Below, in pieces: positions 10,880-21,937 of a stretch of 64,000 nt of DNA (its first letter is position 1; the number at the start of each line of letters is the position of its first letter). A model generated the notes under the pieces. It was not told the origin of the DNA and did no database searches. It saw only the letters and a program-made list of their open reading frames with translations. Origin of the DNA: Hysterium pulicare CBS 123377 (taxonomy: Eukaryota > Ascomycota > Dothideomycetes > Hysteriales > Hysteriaceae). The stretch spans positions 1 to 64,000 of the forward strand of contig AJFK01000217.1 in the NCBI GenBank assembly GCA_000467715.1. Reading direction: 5' to 3'. Position numbers and translations under genes: made by a program.

Positions 10880-11368
10880 GATGGGTTTTTTTCCGGTAGA
10901 TGGATTCACTTTTGAAAGTGTTTGACGGATTTATGTCACGGGGAGAGCATGTTTGAGGTGAAGTGTGGTTACCATTTTATGGTGGTTGTAGTTTGTAGGT
11001 TGCAGTTAGGCAGATAGTCAGGCAGCTAGATGTCTCTACCTAATTACCAAAGGGTTGTATTTCGAACCAGAGAGCAGAGAAAATGAAAATTTGATTTGTT
11101 CTGGGTATCATTTAGAGGTCTATTTGGACTTTTCCTGTTTCCTTCAACGCCGTCGCAATGCAGGCAGCCATATCCATCTTCAAGGCCTCAGAGGCAGAAT
11201 CATCCCGCCACCACTCCACCGATATCCAACCACTGAATTGTCCCAAACACTTGATGTTGCTAATTTCTCTCTCGATGATTTAGCACCCGCTTATTCCCCC
11301 TATGATTTGGTATGTCTCGTGGCCGCTCGTGATGTCTTGGCTTCGTTATCATTGTGCGTAGATTGTAT
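10880..11368. other. intergenic
   Basis: 489 bp upstream of MOG1 and downstream of BUD20. ORFs on the plus strand here run into antisense of BUD20 and are not credible genes. Confidence 0.5.
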
Positions 11369-11806
11369 TCATCCATCCAGTTTCAATTCCTTGACATCGG
11401 CTATGGGAACGTCGTCAACCTCCATAACTGCTTTTGCACGCTTGCTGTTGTCGGTGGTGAAACCTGCTGCTGCTTCGGCTTCCTTTTGTGTGTATGGTTC
11501 TTCTCGAAGTTGCCGTACTCTACGAACAGTCAATCCAGCACAATTCCGTGTTCTCTAAACAATTTGTCCATACCTTCGCTTGTGGTTCTTGCCACGCTTG
11601 TGCGAAGTAAAATTCGTCTCGCTTTCAAACCATTTCGCACATTCTTTGCAATACCACTGCCCAAGTCCGGGCAGGTCCTCAACCGCTTTGGTTTCCTGGT
11701 ACTGGGTGAGATGGCGTTCCGAGTGGAGGTCTGCGTGGATTTGATCGAGGTCCCGAGTGTACCGCCTCGTCTTCTTCTTGGAATTGGAGCCCCGTATAGC
11801 CGGCAT
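11369..11806 (-). CDS. BUD20: C2H2 zinc-finger 60S ribosome export factor Bud20
   Basis: Exons 11806-11574 and 11519-11369, with a 54-nt intron, give 127 aa. Bud20/ZNF593 is a shuttling pre-60S factor that helps export the large subunit. The start was put at MPAIRGSNSKKKTRR because that is where family homology begins; an in-frame ATG 35 codons upstream exists. The signature TRDLDQIHADLH lies at about 17-28, followed by a single finger WYCKECAKWFESETNFTSHKRGKNHKRR whose C, C, H, H ligands are all present. The C-terminal half is charged and helical (REEPYTQKEAEAAAG). Confidence 0.93.
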
Positions 11807-12501
11807 GGCTGTTGTGTTTACGGATTGTCTTCGGCCGTGGATAGTGGTGGTTTGTGGGGATGCTGGGAAATTTTGTATAAGATATTGAGGGTCGGTTAAA
11901 ACGCCATGCACTAACGGAGCATCACAGCCCGCAATCCAGGGTTTGTTTCATGGTGCCCAGACGTCAATATCTATTGCGATATTTTTCTAGGAAAACTCTG
12001 CAGCTGGGCGTGAGCTTTAGAGGGAAAAGGATGTTGAAGAGCCGTGGTATTTATCGATTTACGCAATATCAGATCGACAATCAAGCTTCCAAAAGCAAGT
12101 CACACATGGCGTCGCGGGGCAGAAGGAGGAATCCCAGTGCGAGGGCGCAGTGACGCAGGAAGCAGCCGTGACAGAGTGTCCCTTCAATTGAGCAGCGCCT
12201 CGAGCATATATAGACCACAGCGCCCATATCTGCACCCTCGCATCCATTGAGGCTTTTTTCTTTCTCTACCTTTTGTTACTGACCTGCCCGTGCGTAACGG
12301 CCGAGCGGGAAAGAACAGCCGCGTTCGCAAAAGGCATCGGAGGCCTTTGCTTTTGACGTTGCCTCGGGCCACTGTCAAGAACCGATCGGCGAATCAGAGC
12401 GAGCTCATTATCTTCTAGCAGAGCTTGACCTTCTTCCTTCTTTTCTCCGCTCCCATCCACCAACACCCTCTCCACTCCATCCGCCCCCAATTCCTATCAC
12501 C
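11807..12501. promoter_or_regulatory. intergenic and aconitase promoter region
   Basis: 695 bp between divergent BUD20 and ACO1. A TATATA element lies at 12207-12212, about 290 bp before the aconitase ATG, and pyrimidine-rich sequence (12410-12495) sits directly before the start, as is common for highly expressed fungal genes. Assignment of the TATA element is tentative. Confidence 0.4.
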
Positions 12502-15399
12502 ATGCAGAAGTTCTCGAGGTTCGGCCGTCTCGGCCAGAACCTTGGACGAAGGCAGCTCGCAACTGTCAGCGATGCACCCCTCTCCCGCAAGGTCGAGATG
12601 ACCAACTGGGAGAAGGGCCACTACATCAACTACAAGAAGATGAGCGAGAACCTGAGCATCGTACGCCAGAGACTCAACCGTCCTCTCACATACGCCGAGA
12701 AGATTCTCTACTCCCACTTGGACGACCCGGAAGGACAAGAGATTGAACGTGGCAAGAGCTATCTGAAGCTTCGACCGGATCGCGTAGCTTGTCAAGATGC
12801 CACAGCTCAGATGGCCATCCTCCAATTCATGTCGGCGGGCATGCCATCGGTCGCCACCCCAACAACCGTACACTGCGATCATCTGATCGAGGCACAAGTA
12901 GGTGGTCCAAAAGATTTGGCACGGGCAAACGATATAAATAAGGAAGTATACGACTTCCTGTCCACCTCATGCGCCAAGTACAACATTGGTTTCTGGCGGC
13001 CCGGCTCCGGTATCATTCATCAGATCGTTCTCGAGAACTATGCCTTCCCCGGTGGTCTGATGATCGGCACCGACTCTCACACTCCCAATGCTGGTGGTCT
13101 TGGTATGGCTGCAATTGGTGTTGGTGGAGCTGATGCTGTTGACGTCATGGCAAATCTCCCTTGGGAATTGAAGGCCCCCAAGGTCATTGGTGTCAAGTTG
13201 ACCGGTCAAATGTCTGGTTGGACTGCTCCTAAAGGTATGTCTACAATTTTTATTTTTTTTGAAATAGTTAGCTTCGTGCGATACTGGAAGCTCCAAGGGG
13301 TGTCATAATTCACTATACAGCGGACTCCTTTGGCTGGATAAGTATGGGAAGATCCTATTCTTCAAGCTACTTTCCGGATAGCCTCGAGGATGGCAACTTG
13401 CTTTCATGCCTTTCCCAGAGTCTGAACCGGCTTTGTAGGCTGGTGGGAAAGAAAGTGGTAGACGCAGACCCACCCTCCGAAAATGACGACCTATGATACC
13501 CCATGTGCTCCAAGGGTTCCCGCGGGGTAGCAAAAGTTATAAAATGAGAAGGTTGGAAGCTGACAATCATGGCAGATATCATCCTCAAGGTTGCTGGTAT
13601 CCTCACCGTAAAGGGTGGAACTGGCGCCATTGTCGAGTACCATGGCCCTGGTGTGGACGCGGTGTCAACAACTGGCATGGCCACAATATGTAATATGGTC
13701 AGTGGAATCTCGCGAGCAGTCTCTTAAGAACTGTGCTAATTTTTCCTACAGGGAGCTGAGATTGGAGCTACGACTTCCTTGTTCCCCTTTAACGACCGTA
13801 TGTACGACTACCTAAAGGCTACCAAGCGTGGTGCCATCGGCGACTTTGCTCGCGAGTACGCTGCCGAGCTCCATGAGGACGAGGGTGCTGAATACGATGA
13901 ACTCATCGAGCTTAACCTCTCCGAATTGGAGCCTCATATCAACGGACCCTTCACACCCGATCTTGCTACCCCAATCAGCAAGTTCAAAGAAGCCGTCAAG
14001 GCCAATAAGTGGCCAGAAGACCTCAAGGTCGGTCTGATTGGCTCTTGCACTAACTCGTCGTACGAGGATATGACCCGTGCGGCCTCCATTGCTGAGGATG
14101 CCATGTCTCACGGTATCAAGGCGAAATCACTTTTTACTGTCACTCCTGGATCTGAGCAGATTCGTGCTACCATCGAGCGTGATGGCCAGCTTAAGACCTT
14201 CGAGGAATTTGGCGGAATGGTCCTTGCCAACGCTTGCGGTCCTTGCATAGGTACGCTACCTCCATCTCCTCAAGCTCTTTCTCAACTCTACTAATATCTT
14301 AGTAGGACAATGGGATCGTAAGGACGTCAAGAAAGGCGAACCCAACTCCATCATTTCGTCCTACAACCGAAACTTCACCGGCCGTAACGACGCTAACCCT
14401 GCCACCCACTCTTTCGTCACATCGCCTGATCTCGTTGTCGCTATGACCATTGCCGGCACCCTTGACTTCAACCCTTTGACTGACTCCCTCAAAGACAAGG
14501 ATGGCAAGGAGTTCAAGCTCAAAGAACCCAGCGGTGTTGGTCTTCCACCCAACGGATATGACCCAGGACAAGATACCTACCAGGCTCCTCCAGAGGACCG
14601 CTCTTCTGTTTCCGTTGCCGTGTCGCCAACCTCCGATCGTCTCCAGATCCTCGAACCTTTCGAGGAATGGGATGGAAAGGATGCCAAGGATGTCCCAATT
14701 CTCATCAAGGCTCAGGGCAAGACCACCACTGATCACATTTCCAGTAAGCCAATTGTATGTTCTAAGTTGATGGAGGGATGCTAACAGCTTTCTCAGTGGC
14801 CGGTCCCTGGTTGAAGTACCGTGGACATCTGGACAACATCTCCAACAACATGCTGATTGGTGCCATCAATTCCGAAAACGGCGAGGCTAACAAGATCAAG
14901 AACATCTTGAGCGGTGAATACGATGCTGTCCCGGCTGTCGCTCGTGACTACAAGAAGAACGGCATCAAGTGGGTCGTCGTGGGTGACTGGAACTACGGAG
15001 AAGGTTCTTCCCGAGAGCACGCTGCTCTGGAACCAAGACATCTCGGTGGTCTTGCTATCATCGTCCGATCGTTCGCCCGTATCGTAAGTAACCTGGACCT
15101 TTTTACTCAAACATAAAAACTAACAACCATCGTAGCACGAGACCAACTTGAAGAAGCAGGGTATGCTTCCTCTTACCTTCTCCGACCCCGCCGACTATGA
15201 CAAGATCGGCCCCAACGACAAGGTCGACCTGGCCATTACTGAGCTTGCTGTTGGCAAACCCATGACTTTGACCGTCCACCCCGCCGATGGTGGCAAGGCA
15301 TTTGAGGTCAAGCTTGCCCACACATTCAACGCAGGTCAGATCGAATGGTTCAAGAACGGATCTGCGCTCAACACGATGGCGAAGGCACACAAGTCATAG
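12502..15399 (+). CDS. ACO1: mitochondrial aconitate hydratase
   Basis: Six exons (12502-13234, 13576-13697, 13752-14250, 14306-14743, 14797-15083, 15136-15399) give 780 aa. It converts citrate to isocitrate through cis-aconitate in the TCA cycle and in yeasts also stabilises mtDNA. The N-terminal 30 residues ([22 protein letters not shown]) form an Arg-rich matrix presequence. The [4Fe-4S] cluster cysteines are C384 (in [10 protein letters not shown]), C447 and C450 ([10 protein letters not shown]), with the family spacing of 63 and 3. Substrate motifs include [14 protein letters not shown] and the C-terminal [16 protein letters not shown] swivel domain. Intron 1 is 341 nt against 53-56 nt for the others because it holds a MITE. 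Confidence 0.97.
13235..13575 (+). other. ACO1 intron 1 enlarged by a MITE
   Basis: Donor GTATGT and acceptor GGCAG frame a 341-nt intron, about six times the size of the other aconitase introns. Removing the element at 13297-13502 would leave about 135 nt. Confidence 0.85.
13297..13502. mobile_element. MITE-like element, copy 1
   Basis: 206 bp with imperfect terminal inverted repeats (GGGGTGTCATA at the left, TATGATACCCC at the right). It has no coding capacity. The interior shares a run of about 50 bp, roughly 90 percent identical by eye, with copy 2 (starting AGGATGGCAACTTGC at 13387). A 10-bp direct repeat GCTCCAAGGG occurs just outside or over each end, but I cannot say it is the target duplication. 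Confidence 0.7.
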
Positions 15400-15902
15400 A
15401 CAAAACGAATTCAAAGTGCGAGTAAAGTAAAGTCAGGCGAAGAGAGATCTTCCTTGAGGTGTAGATATCAATGGCAGGCTTTTAAGGCAATAGACGCGGA
15501 AGGAAAGGCCAAAAATGGCATAGATTATTGTGAACGTGGTACCCATGGAAGGGGAAGCTTTGTGTGGATTCTGATGAGGTTGATACATGGGAGCAGTAGT
15601 TGATGCAGAATTTTCCTTGATTTTTGATGTCTCTCATACCCCTGAGTCGGGTTTGTACTTATTCTGTAGGGTCATTCTAGCATGCATGTATTCGTCTGAT
15701 TTCCCACCTATTCTTACACGAATTTTTTCGTATAGAGAGGTGAAACTTGATAGTCTACCCAATTAGAGAAAGCCAATCACGTGACTACGTCACCATGGCG
15801 ACCGCTAAGACAACATTGAATACAAACTTCTCTCGCCCACTATCCCTGTATCGCAACGCCTATTCTTGCGCCTATTAATATTGTGCAGTCTCTGTGGTGA
15901 CA
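15400..15902. other. intergenic
   Basis: About 500 bp: aconitase 3' UTR followed by the upstream region of the SprT-like gene. No other gene seen. Confidence 0.5.
15773..15792 (+). promoter_or_regulatory. CCAAT box, CACGTG E-box and CRE-like site
   Basis: CCAAT (HAP-complex type) is directly followed by the E-box CACGTG, then TACGTCA (CRE/bZIP type) starts two bases further on, about 110-130 bp before the start of the SprT-like gene. The clustering suggests real promoter sites, but binding is inferred from motif matches only. Confidence 0.45.
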
Positions 15903-17900
15903 ATGGCACGTCTGCGGAAAACCGTTCCTTCAGACTCCGAAGAGAGCGACGTATGTCCCGAGACTATTGTATCCAAAAGCAAGAGTGCATCCACTTCACA
16001 GAGATGCCTACCGAACCAGTCCAGTCCGACAAAAAGAAGTACTAGAAAAGCAACGATGGCTCTCGGCGATATTAGATACGCGGAGGAAGGAGAGGAGGAA
16101 GATATTCTGGTACCAAAGGCTCAGGCGGGGAGAACACCGGTCAGGAAGCAGAGAACATTGAAACCTGTGGCATTGAACACGATACTACTACAGCGGTTAT
16201 CGGCTGAAAGCATATCGGTGTCATCGGAGAAATCAGCCCGGAAAAAGAAGGAGGAGGACTTTGGATATAGCAAGCAATTGGCGAAGACGGCAGTACGGAA
16301 GCAACCGAAGCCAGAAAGGAAAATAGAAGAGCTATTGGAGGCCGAAGATGATCCAGATAAGAGCCTTTGGTGTGGTTCTGAGTCTGAAGCAACTTCGGAT
16401 GACGAGGAACCTGTGGTAGATGTTAAGAATCGCCGGAAGCAAGTCTCGGATTCTGAACGTGGGTCTTCGCAAACTCAAGAAGAGACGACTTCGAAGGCAC
16501 AAACGCTACAGAAGCAGGAGAAGAGATTGATATCGCAGCCAGCAGTACCAGTGGTCATAGATTTAACAAGTTCACCCGAACCAACTCCAGGATCAAAACC
16601 AGTCAGAATCCTGTCTCGACCTATCCTCCCTCCTACAAATATCAACAACCGTCCCTGGAGCTCTTCCTCCATCGATAATCAAGCGCTTTTACAATATTCA
16701 CCACCAGCACCACGATTCCGCTCTCCGCGAAAAGCACCTCCCGCATCCTCAACGTCGCGCCCAAGCACGCCACCACCATGCCCAGAGAGTCCGACCAAAC
16801 TCGTATCCCCATCAAAAATAAGGCAGCGCATCCCCACACCGCCAACTCTCCGACCTAGCCTCGACGCTTTCTGGAGTGCCGAAGTCATAAACAGTTGGAA
16901 CGACACCTACTCCCCGTCAAAACCGCTCCTCTCACCCAAGAAGAACAAGAACAGATCTCCCTCAAAGCCCAACAACGATCTTTCCTCCTCAGACGCAGAC
17001 TTCCCCTCTCCCAGCGGCTCACCGAGAAAGAGTCCCACAAAGAAAGCTTTATCGAGCTCCCCAAGTGTCGGCCAAATCCGCGCCCAACGCAAACAGTTTT
17101 CCGCCACGAAACACCAGCTCGCCGAAGCATTCCTCAAAGAACTAGACGACACAATCACAAATGGCAAGATAACATCCATGTCCACACCCGCAGGCGGGAT
17201 AAAGCTCCTCTGGTCGAAAACACTTAAGACAACAGCCGGGCGCGCAAACTGGCGACGCGAAGCAATCCGCACGCGAAGCCCAGAGGATCCTCTAGAGGTA
17301 ACGACAGCGTACCGACTTCACTGCTCCATCGAGCTCGCCGAGAAAGTCATCGACGACGAAGAAAGGCTATTCAACGTCCTCGCGCACGAATACTGCCACT
17401 TGACTACTTTCATGATCTCCGAAATCAGGAATAATCCTCACGGCGCAGAGTTCAAGACTTGGGCGCGGAAAGTCAGTGCGGCGTTTCGAGATAGAGGAGT
17501 GGAAGTTACGACGAAGCATACATACACTATTGCGTATAAATACGTCTGGGAGTGTGTCGAGTGCGGGTATGAGTTTAAACGCCATTCGAAGAGTGTGGAT
17601 CCGCAACGGCATAGTTGTGGGCGGTGTAAAGGGAAATTGGTGCAGACAAAACCGGCACCGAGGAAGGGAGAAGAGGGTGGGAAGAAGAGTGATTATCAGG
17701 TCTTTGTTAAGGAGAACTTTAGTAGGGTTAAGAAGGAGCTTGAGATGAAGGGGTTGGAGAGTCAGATGGGGAAGGTTATGGAGGCTTTGGGGAGGGAGTA
17801 TAGGGAGATGAAGGAGAGGGAGAAGGGAAGGGTTGATGTGGTTGTTGAGGAGGTGGAAGTTGCGTTTGAGGCGTTGAATTTGGTTGAGGTGGGGATTTGA
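15903..17900 (+). CDS. SprT-like nuclear metalloprotease (GCNA/ACRC type)
   Basis: A single exon of 665 aa. The first 400 residues are disordered, acidic and Ser/Pro-rich, with SDSE clusters and a SUMO-interaction-like VVIDLTSS (about 220). The SprT-like domain follows (about 405-560) with the zinc-protease motif HEYCH at 495-499 and a C-terminal zinc ribbon (CVECGYEF and CGRCKGKL). The last 100 residues are Lys/Glu-rich and begin SDYQVFVKENF, like an HMG-box helix. GCNA/Spartan relatives digest DNA-protein crosslinks, and the disordered acidic head plus SprT plus zinc ribbon plus HMG layout is that of GCNA rather than Wss1 or Spartan. The start is the ATG at 15903, the first in frame. Confidence 0.88.
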   Translation: MARLRKTVPSDSEESDVCPETIVSKSKSASTSQRCLPNQSSPTKRSTRKATMALGDIRYAEEGEEEDILVPKAQAGRTPVRKQRTLKPVALNTILLQRLSAESISVSSEKSARKKKEEDFGYSKQLAKTAVRKQPKPERKIEELLEAEDDPDKSLWCGSESEATSDDEEPVVDVKNRRKQVSDSERGSSQTQEETTSKAQTLQKQEKRLISQPAVPVVIDLTSSPEPTPGSKPVRILSRPILPPTNINNRPWSSSSIDNQALLQYSPPAPRFRSPRKAPPASSTSRPSTPPPCPESPTKLVSPSKIRQRIPTPPTLRPSLDAFWSAEVINSWNDTYSPSKPLLSPKKNKNRSPSKPNNDLSSSDADFPSPSGSPRKSPTKKALSSSPSVGQIRAQRKQFSATKHQLAEAFLKELDDTITNGKITSMSTPAGGIKLLWSKTLKTTAGRANWRREAIRTRSPEDPLEVTTAYRLHCSIELAEKVIDDEERLFNVLAHEYCHLTTFMISEIRNNPHGAEFKTWARKVSAAFRDRGVEVTTKHTYTIAYKYVWECVECGYEFKRHSKSVDPQRHSCGRCKGKLVQTKPAPRKGEEGGKKSDYQVFVKENFSRVKKELEMKGLESQMGKVMEALGREYREMKEREKGRVDVVVEEVEVAFEALNLVEVGI

Positions 17901-18152
17901 TGACTAGTGAGATGGGGTTGGGTGTATAATATCAGGCATCGGTAATGCCGAGAGAATCAGTAGTTGTGGACGTGTAAGATAGATGCTAAATCGAATGGAT
18001 ACGTGCTTACTGGGAGACTTGATGCAGCAAGTAACATGCACCCACAGTGAAAGTATTTGAAATAGTCTAAAGGGTGGCGTGAGCATCAAGTAAATCATAT
18101 ATTAATTTCGTTCAGATTGTCAATAGACAAATTTATCTTTTGGCACCCTCAA

Positions 18153-19097
18153 TCAAAGCTTCGCTTTGAGAAGTCCTGGCCCAGCTTTTACAACAACCCT
18201 CCCAGCATTATCCATATCTACTTGAACCACAATTCCTTCATCTGCCCGTGGGTCTGGCCGCAGAAGGATCTCCTGGCAATCCTCGTTGCCCACTCCATTC
18301 GCGAACTGCACGACTACAAAGTCCACGTTTCGGTCGCCTATAACAGCCATGGGCGCATGCCATGTACCAGCCCCATAAGTCACTGCCTGATTCCCCGTCG
18401 CAACAAATGCTCGTATGTTCTTGAGGTCTGGCAGCCCAGGTCCTTTCGGACGCTGTGAGGGGTGGAGTCGGGAGAGTGTGTTTGGTGGAGGAGCTGCTTC
18501 GTTCGTGAAAGGCGACGGGCGAGCACGGGCGAATATATCTCGGACTGATCTCCGCCTTTTTATCTTCGGTGTCGGGTACGGGGGAGGGCGGTCTGTATTC
18601 CTCCGCGAAGCAGAAGCAGGCAACGTCGGAGCTACTATGACAAGATACTGCGTCGACCTATCCGACTGCGCCAGACCAACAGGTATGAAAGTCTGCGTAG
18701 TAAAAGGATGTCTTTCTAGTATATTGACATCAAAAAGCTGTCTCTCGCCCTCATCGTCATCCTCGTCGAAGTCTATATCTCCCCAGCTAGACGGCATGCT
18801 CTCCGAAGGTTCGTGGGGTCTTAGATTGCGCGGTGAACATACGAACATGTTCGTGACTGCTTTGGCGGGCTTCTTGCTTGGTGCTAGATTGTAGAGATTC
18901 GACATGTGCGTTACGTCGATGTACTTGAGAGCGGAGCCTTGGTTTGCGGATATGGCGTCTGGTGGGGGAAGCCGTTGGGAGGGCGGGGCTGTTGATGTTG
19001 CTGGGTTCTCGATTACTGTTCCGAATTGGGAGAAGGAGGATTGAGTCAGGAGTTCGATTGGTATTCGAATGGAGGGTGATGGCATTGAGGAAGGCAT
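18153..19097 (-). CDS. ureidoglycolate lyase
   Basis: A single exon of 314 aa. The enzyme splits ureidoglycolate to glyoxylate and urea, the last step of allantoin (purine) breakdown. Family signatures are IELLTQSSFSQFGTVIENP near the N-terminus, NMFVCSPRNL, HPFTTQTFIPVGLAQ and the catalytic cupin strand TYGAGTWHAPMAVIG plus DFVVVQFANG. A low-complexity insertion of roughly 65 residues between YLVIVAPTLP and LPDLKNIRAFVA (Arg/Pro-rich) makes it longer than bacterial AllA. It is convergent with the SprT-like gene and divergent from COG5. No other purine-catabolic gene is in the window. Confidence 0.9.
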   Translation of the reverse strand: MPSSMPSPSIRIPIELLTQSSFSQFGTVIENPATSTAPPSQRLPPPDAISANQGSALKYIDVTHMSNLYNLAPSKKPAKAVTNMFVCSPRNLRPHEPSESMPSSWGDIDFDEDDDEGERQLFDVNILERHPFTTQTFIPVGLAQSDRSTQYLVIVAPTLPASASRRNTDRPPPYPTPKIKRRRSVRDIFARARPSPFTNEAAPPPNTLSRLHPSQRPKGPGLPDLKNIRAFVATGNQAVTYGAGTWHAPMAVIGDRNVDFVVVQFANGVGNEDCQEILLRPDPRADEGIVVQVDMDNAGRVVVKAGPGLLKAKL

Positions 19098-19462
19098 GGT
19101 GGGCGATTGGTGGAGTACAATTGGAACGCGGTGCTGCAGTGAGGAGTTGTGACTGCACTCGACACATGAAAGAGCTATTTGGCTATCGATAAGGGAGGCC
19201 GAGCTTGTTATCCTTGAAAGGCGTCTCTGCCTCAGGCAGTATCTTTTTAATCAATTATTGTGCCAATATTTCGACCTCTTCCTCGACCCTTGAAGTAGGC
19301 CCCGTACATCAATTGTTTGAGATCTTTGTTTAGGAGCTATATATTTGGCTTGAGGTGTACAAGGAACCCGAACACTACCTAATGTGGAATTCAAAATACA
19401 CCACCGAAATTGTCAATGCATAACCAGCCATTCCTCACCAGTGTTTCCTTCGCGACTTCAGT
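19098..19462. other. intergenic, divergent promoter
   Basis: 365 bp between ureidoglycolate lyase and COG5. Nothing further recognised. Confidence 0.5.
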
Positions 19463-20821
19463 ATGTCTGATGGAGAGCCCTCATACATCGATTATGAAGC
19501 GTTTCTGGACCCTTCATTTTCGGCAACTTCATTCGCAAATACACTAGTCCTTGCTACGAACAATCCCTCCGACACACCCCTCGACCTCTCGACGCCCCTC
19601 TCCCGCGTTCTCTTTGATGTTCAAGAAATCGACACCCATATTGATACCCTCACTACAAAGTCTGCGCTCCCATTGCTCGAACATACCAAGGATCATGCCG
19701 AGTCAAGTGGAACAATTCTGCGGGAGGTGGAAGGACAGGTTGCCAGTTTGACCGAGTCATACAAAACACTGGAGAAGGAGGTTATTGAACGATATGAGGT
19801 AGCAGAGCAGGTCCGACTCACTGCCGAGAGACTATGTCAGACTGTCAAGATCGGAAGGGCAGTCGCTCGCTGTTTGATGCTTGGGAGGCAGCTTGAAGTT
19901 CAAATGTCCGAACTCGGTGGCATTGGAAGTGCCAAAAAGGAGGATCACAGAGCTATGGTTCGATCTTCAAAGACTCTGCTATCACTTCGACAAATTTTTC
20001 TCGCTTCGAAACCTGGAGATGAGGGCGAGGATCTTGACAGGGTCAATGTAGTTACGACACTGAAGAATGACCTGGTTGCGCCAGGAGAGAGAAGTATCTC
20101 GTCACGGGCGCAGCAAGTAGTGAAAGAGTTCTCTATGTCCTCTTTGCTTGCATCGAACTCTTCTGGTCAGTCGAATACAGCATCTACATATGCACAAACC
20201 GAAGACACGAAGTCTCGCACCGTATCCGCCCTGATGACACTCTATTTGCTGTCTCCAACCTCAGAGAAAAGCACTCTGGAGAACTTCGAGCCAACGCTCC
20301 TAATAAGTGCTCTTCAAGATTACTTACAGACTGCGCTTAAGTCCTCCCTCGCATCGTTGTCCAGATCGCTTGCGACATTACCAACGCTTGATCGGACTTT
20401 ATTAGAGATTTCTGCTCGATGCCAGAATATTGTGGCATTGGAAGCGCTTTTAGAATCAACAAAACCGCCGGAACATCCTTTACTAGAGGCCTCAGCAAAT
20501 GCTGAAGGTGGGAGTTCTTCGAATTTCCTCCAACCTCTGCTGCATAGCCTAGACACATCTTCACTGCCTTCGTATTTCTGGAGATCATTGGCATCGAACT
20601 TAACCTCGAGGGTACAGGAGATCATGCTCAGAGGGGGAGTATCTGCGAGGACATTGCGGACGAACAAGGACAAGGTCAGAGAAGCAGTTCGTGATTGCGT
20701 CAACCGCGGGTCACAACTGCTCGCGGGCCCATTGAATAGAGGTAAAACGGTCATGGCGGGAAATTGGGAGCGCGAAGCCGCAGTCATGGTTGGTTCTATT
20801 ATTGGAGCGGTGGGTCGGTAA
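19463..20821 (+). CDS. COG5: conserved oligomeric Golgi complex subunit 5
   Basis: A single exon of 452 aa. Cog5 belongs to lobe B of the COG tethering complex, which guides retrograde vesicles within the Golgi. The N-terminal signature YIDYEAFLDPSFSATSFANTLV is diagnostic, followed by a long coiled coil (about 50-145, IDTHIDTLTTK to RYEVAEQVRLTAERLCQTV) and the conserved GRAVARCLMLGRQLEVQM. The rest is helical with C-terminal SRVQEIMLRGGVSARTLR. Fungal Cog5 proteins are usually this short compared with animal ones. Confidence 0.92.
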   Translation: MSDGEPSYIDYEAFLDPSFSATSFANTLVLATNNPSDTPLDLSTPLSRVLFDVQEIDTHIDTLTTKSALPLLEHTKDHAESSGTILREVEGQVASLTESYKTLEKEVIERYEVAEQVRLTAERLCQTVKIGRAVARCLMLGRQLEVQMSELGGIGSAKKEDHRAMVRSSKTLLSLRQIFLASKPGDEGEDLDRVNVVTTLKNDLVAPGERSISSRAQQVVKEFSMSSLLASNSSGQSNTASTYAQTEDTKSRTVSALMTLYLLSPTSEKSTLENFEPTLLISALQDYLQTALKSSLASLSRSLATLPTLDRTLLEISARCQNIVALEALLESTKPPEHPLLEASANAEGGSSSNFLQPLLHSLDTSSLPSYFWRSLASNLTSRVQEIMLRGGVSARTLRTNKDKVREAVRDCVNRGSQLLAGPLNRGKTVMAGNWEREAAVMVGSIIGAVGR

Positions 20822-21937
20822 GGCGAAAATTGGCGGTACATGCGATTGAAGCTTTTATATGTCAGGGAATGTCAACGCGTCCTGTGACGGCTGGGTGGTC
20901 GAAGAGGGAGCACCTCATCATTTAGCAAATACTCCGGCTAGATGCGGAGAACGGTTTGATCGAGAGACATTCACTGCCCTCCACATAGTCGTCACCTTTT
21001 GCAGCAGATCAATCTTCCGGGGGCTCCTGCAATAGAAACATGGGCCCCGAAACAGAGAGCATGTGCGCAATGAAATGACACGGACAGCACTCAAACGGCA
21101 GAGAAACCGCAGACGACTCTTCCGGAGAATTATTTGGTTCATGCGCTGTGGCACTTGGTGCTTCGTGTAACGGTCATACTGGTAGCTATACGATAGGGTG
21201 AGCAGCGTCGCACAGGAAGTAAATGCGGATATTATCTGGCCCGAGAAGGCGAAGCTTTGCTCAATTCGATATCAATCACTGGACGTGTAGCTGGCGAGCG
21301 ACTATTCCGTATGTTGACGATCAGGTGTGATGTGAAACTCTTGCGGTGTCAATAGCAGAGCAAGCTGATGGAGGTGACTTCGAGAACACATACCTAGGTA
21401 TAAGCGGAACAATAGTAGGCGCCGACACCTTGGCCCAGACGGGATTGGCTGGTGGCAAGGCGCGCTAGCCTTGTGGAACCGACTAGCCTTGTCCTTGGAG
21501 GCTCACCCGGTATTCTTCACCTTCACCTTCACCTTCGCTTTCGACCTCGACTCGACTCCCGCCCTCACGCTCGCCGTCGCCGTCTCTCTTCCTCTTCCAT
21601 CTTCCTTTCCCTTCTTGTACCTTGGTATTTTAAGATCCACCCTTCTCTTTGCTGTGCCAACTTCTTCCTCTTCGCCCGACCTCATTGCATGGACAAGTGC
21701 TTGACCTCCTGAACCCCACACCGGTCGAAGCTCCTTTGAGGCCAGCAGGAACTGCAGGAGACTTCGATCGCACGTCGACCCCCAAAAGATCCTGACATTT
21801 ACCAATCTACTGTACGTTGACTCCCTGAAAAGCCAAACGCTGCTCGCCTGGTGCTGGTCGGGTGTTAACCGCCAACAGAATTCATATTCTCCGCTACAAA
21901 AGCCATATCAGAAAAGCGACAGATCTTAGCCATCATC
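20822..21937. other. intergenic and long 5' leader of VTS1
   Basis: 1.1 kb. The part from about 21510 is strongly C/T-rich with tandem CTTCAC units (21519-21537) and likely forms the VTS1 promoter and leader. Small ORFs on both strands are composition artefacts of this tract. Confidence 0.5.

Noticed and set aside
13297-13502. Copy 1 element as a spliced exon of aconitase
   Set aside because: Aconitase reads without gap from 13234 to 13576, and the element has the terminal repeats of a dispersed family.
16895-17272. Overlapping ORFs of about 110-121 codons within the SprT-like gene
   Set aside because: Shadow frames of a Ser/Pro/Lys-rich coding region.
21452-21805. Several ORFs of 77-100 codons on both strands
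   Set aside because: All derive from the CTTCAC/CTCG low-complexity tract upstream of VTS1.
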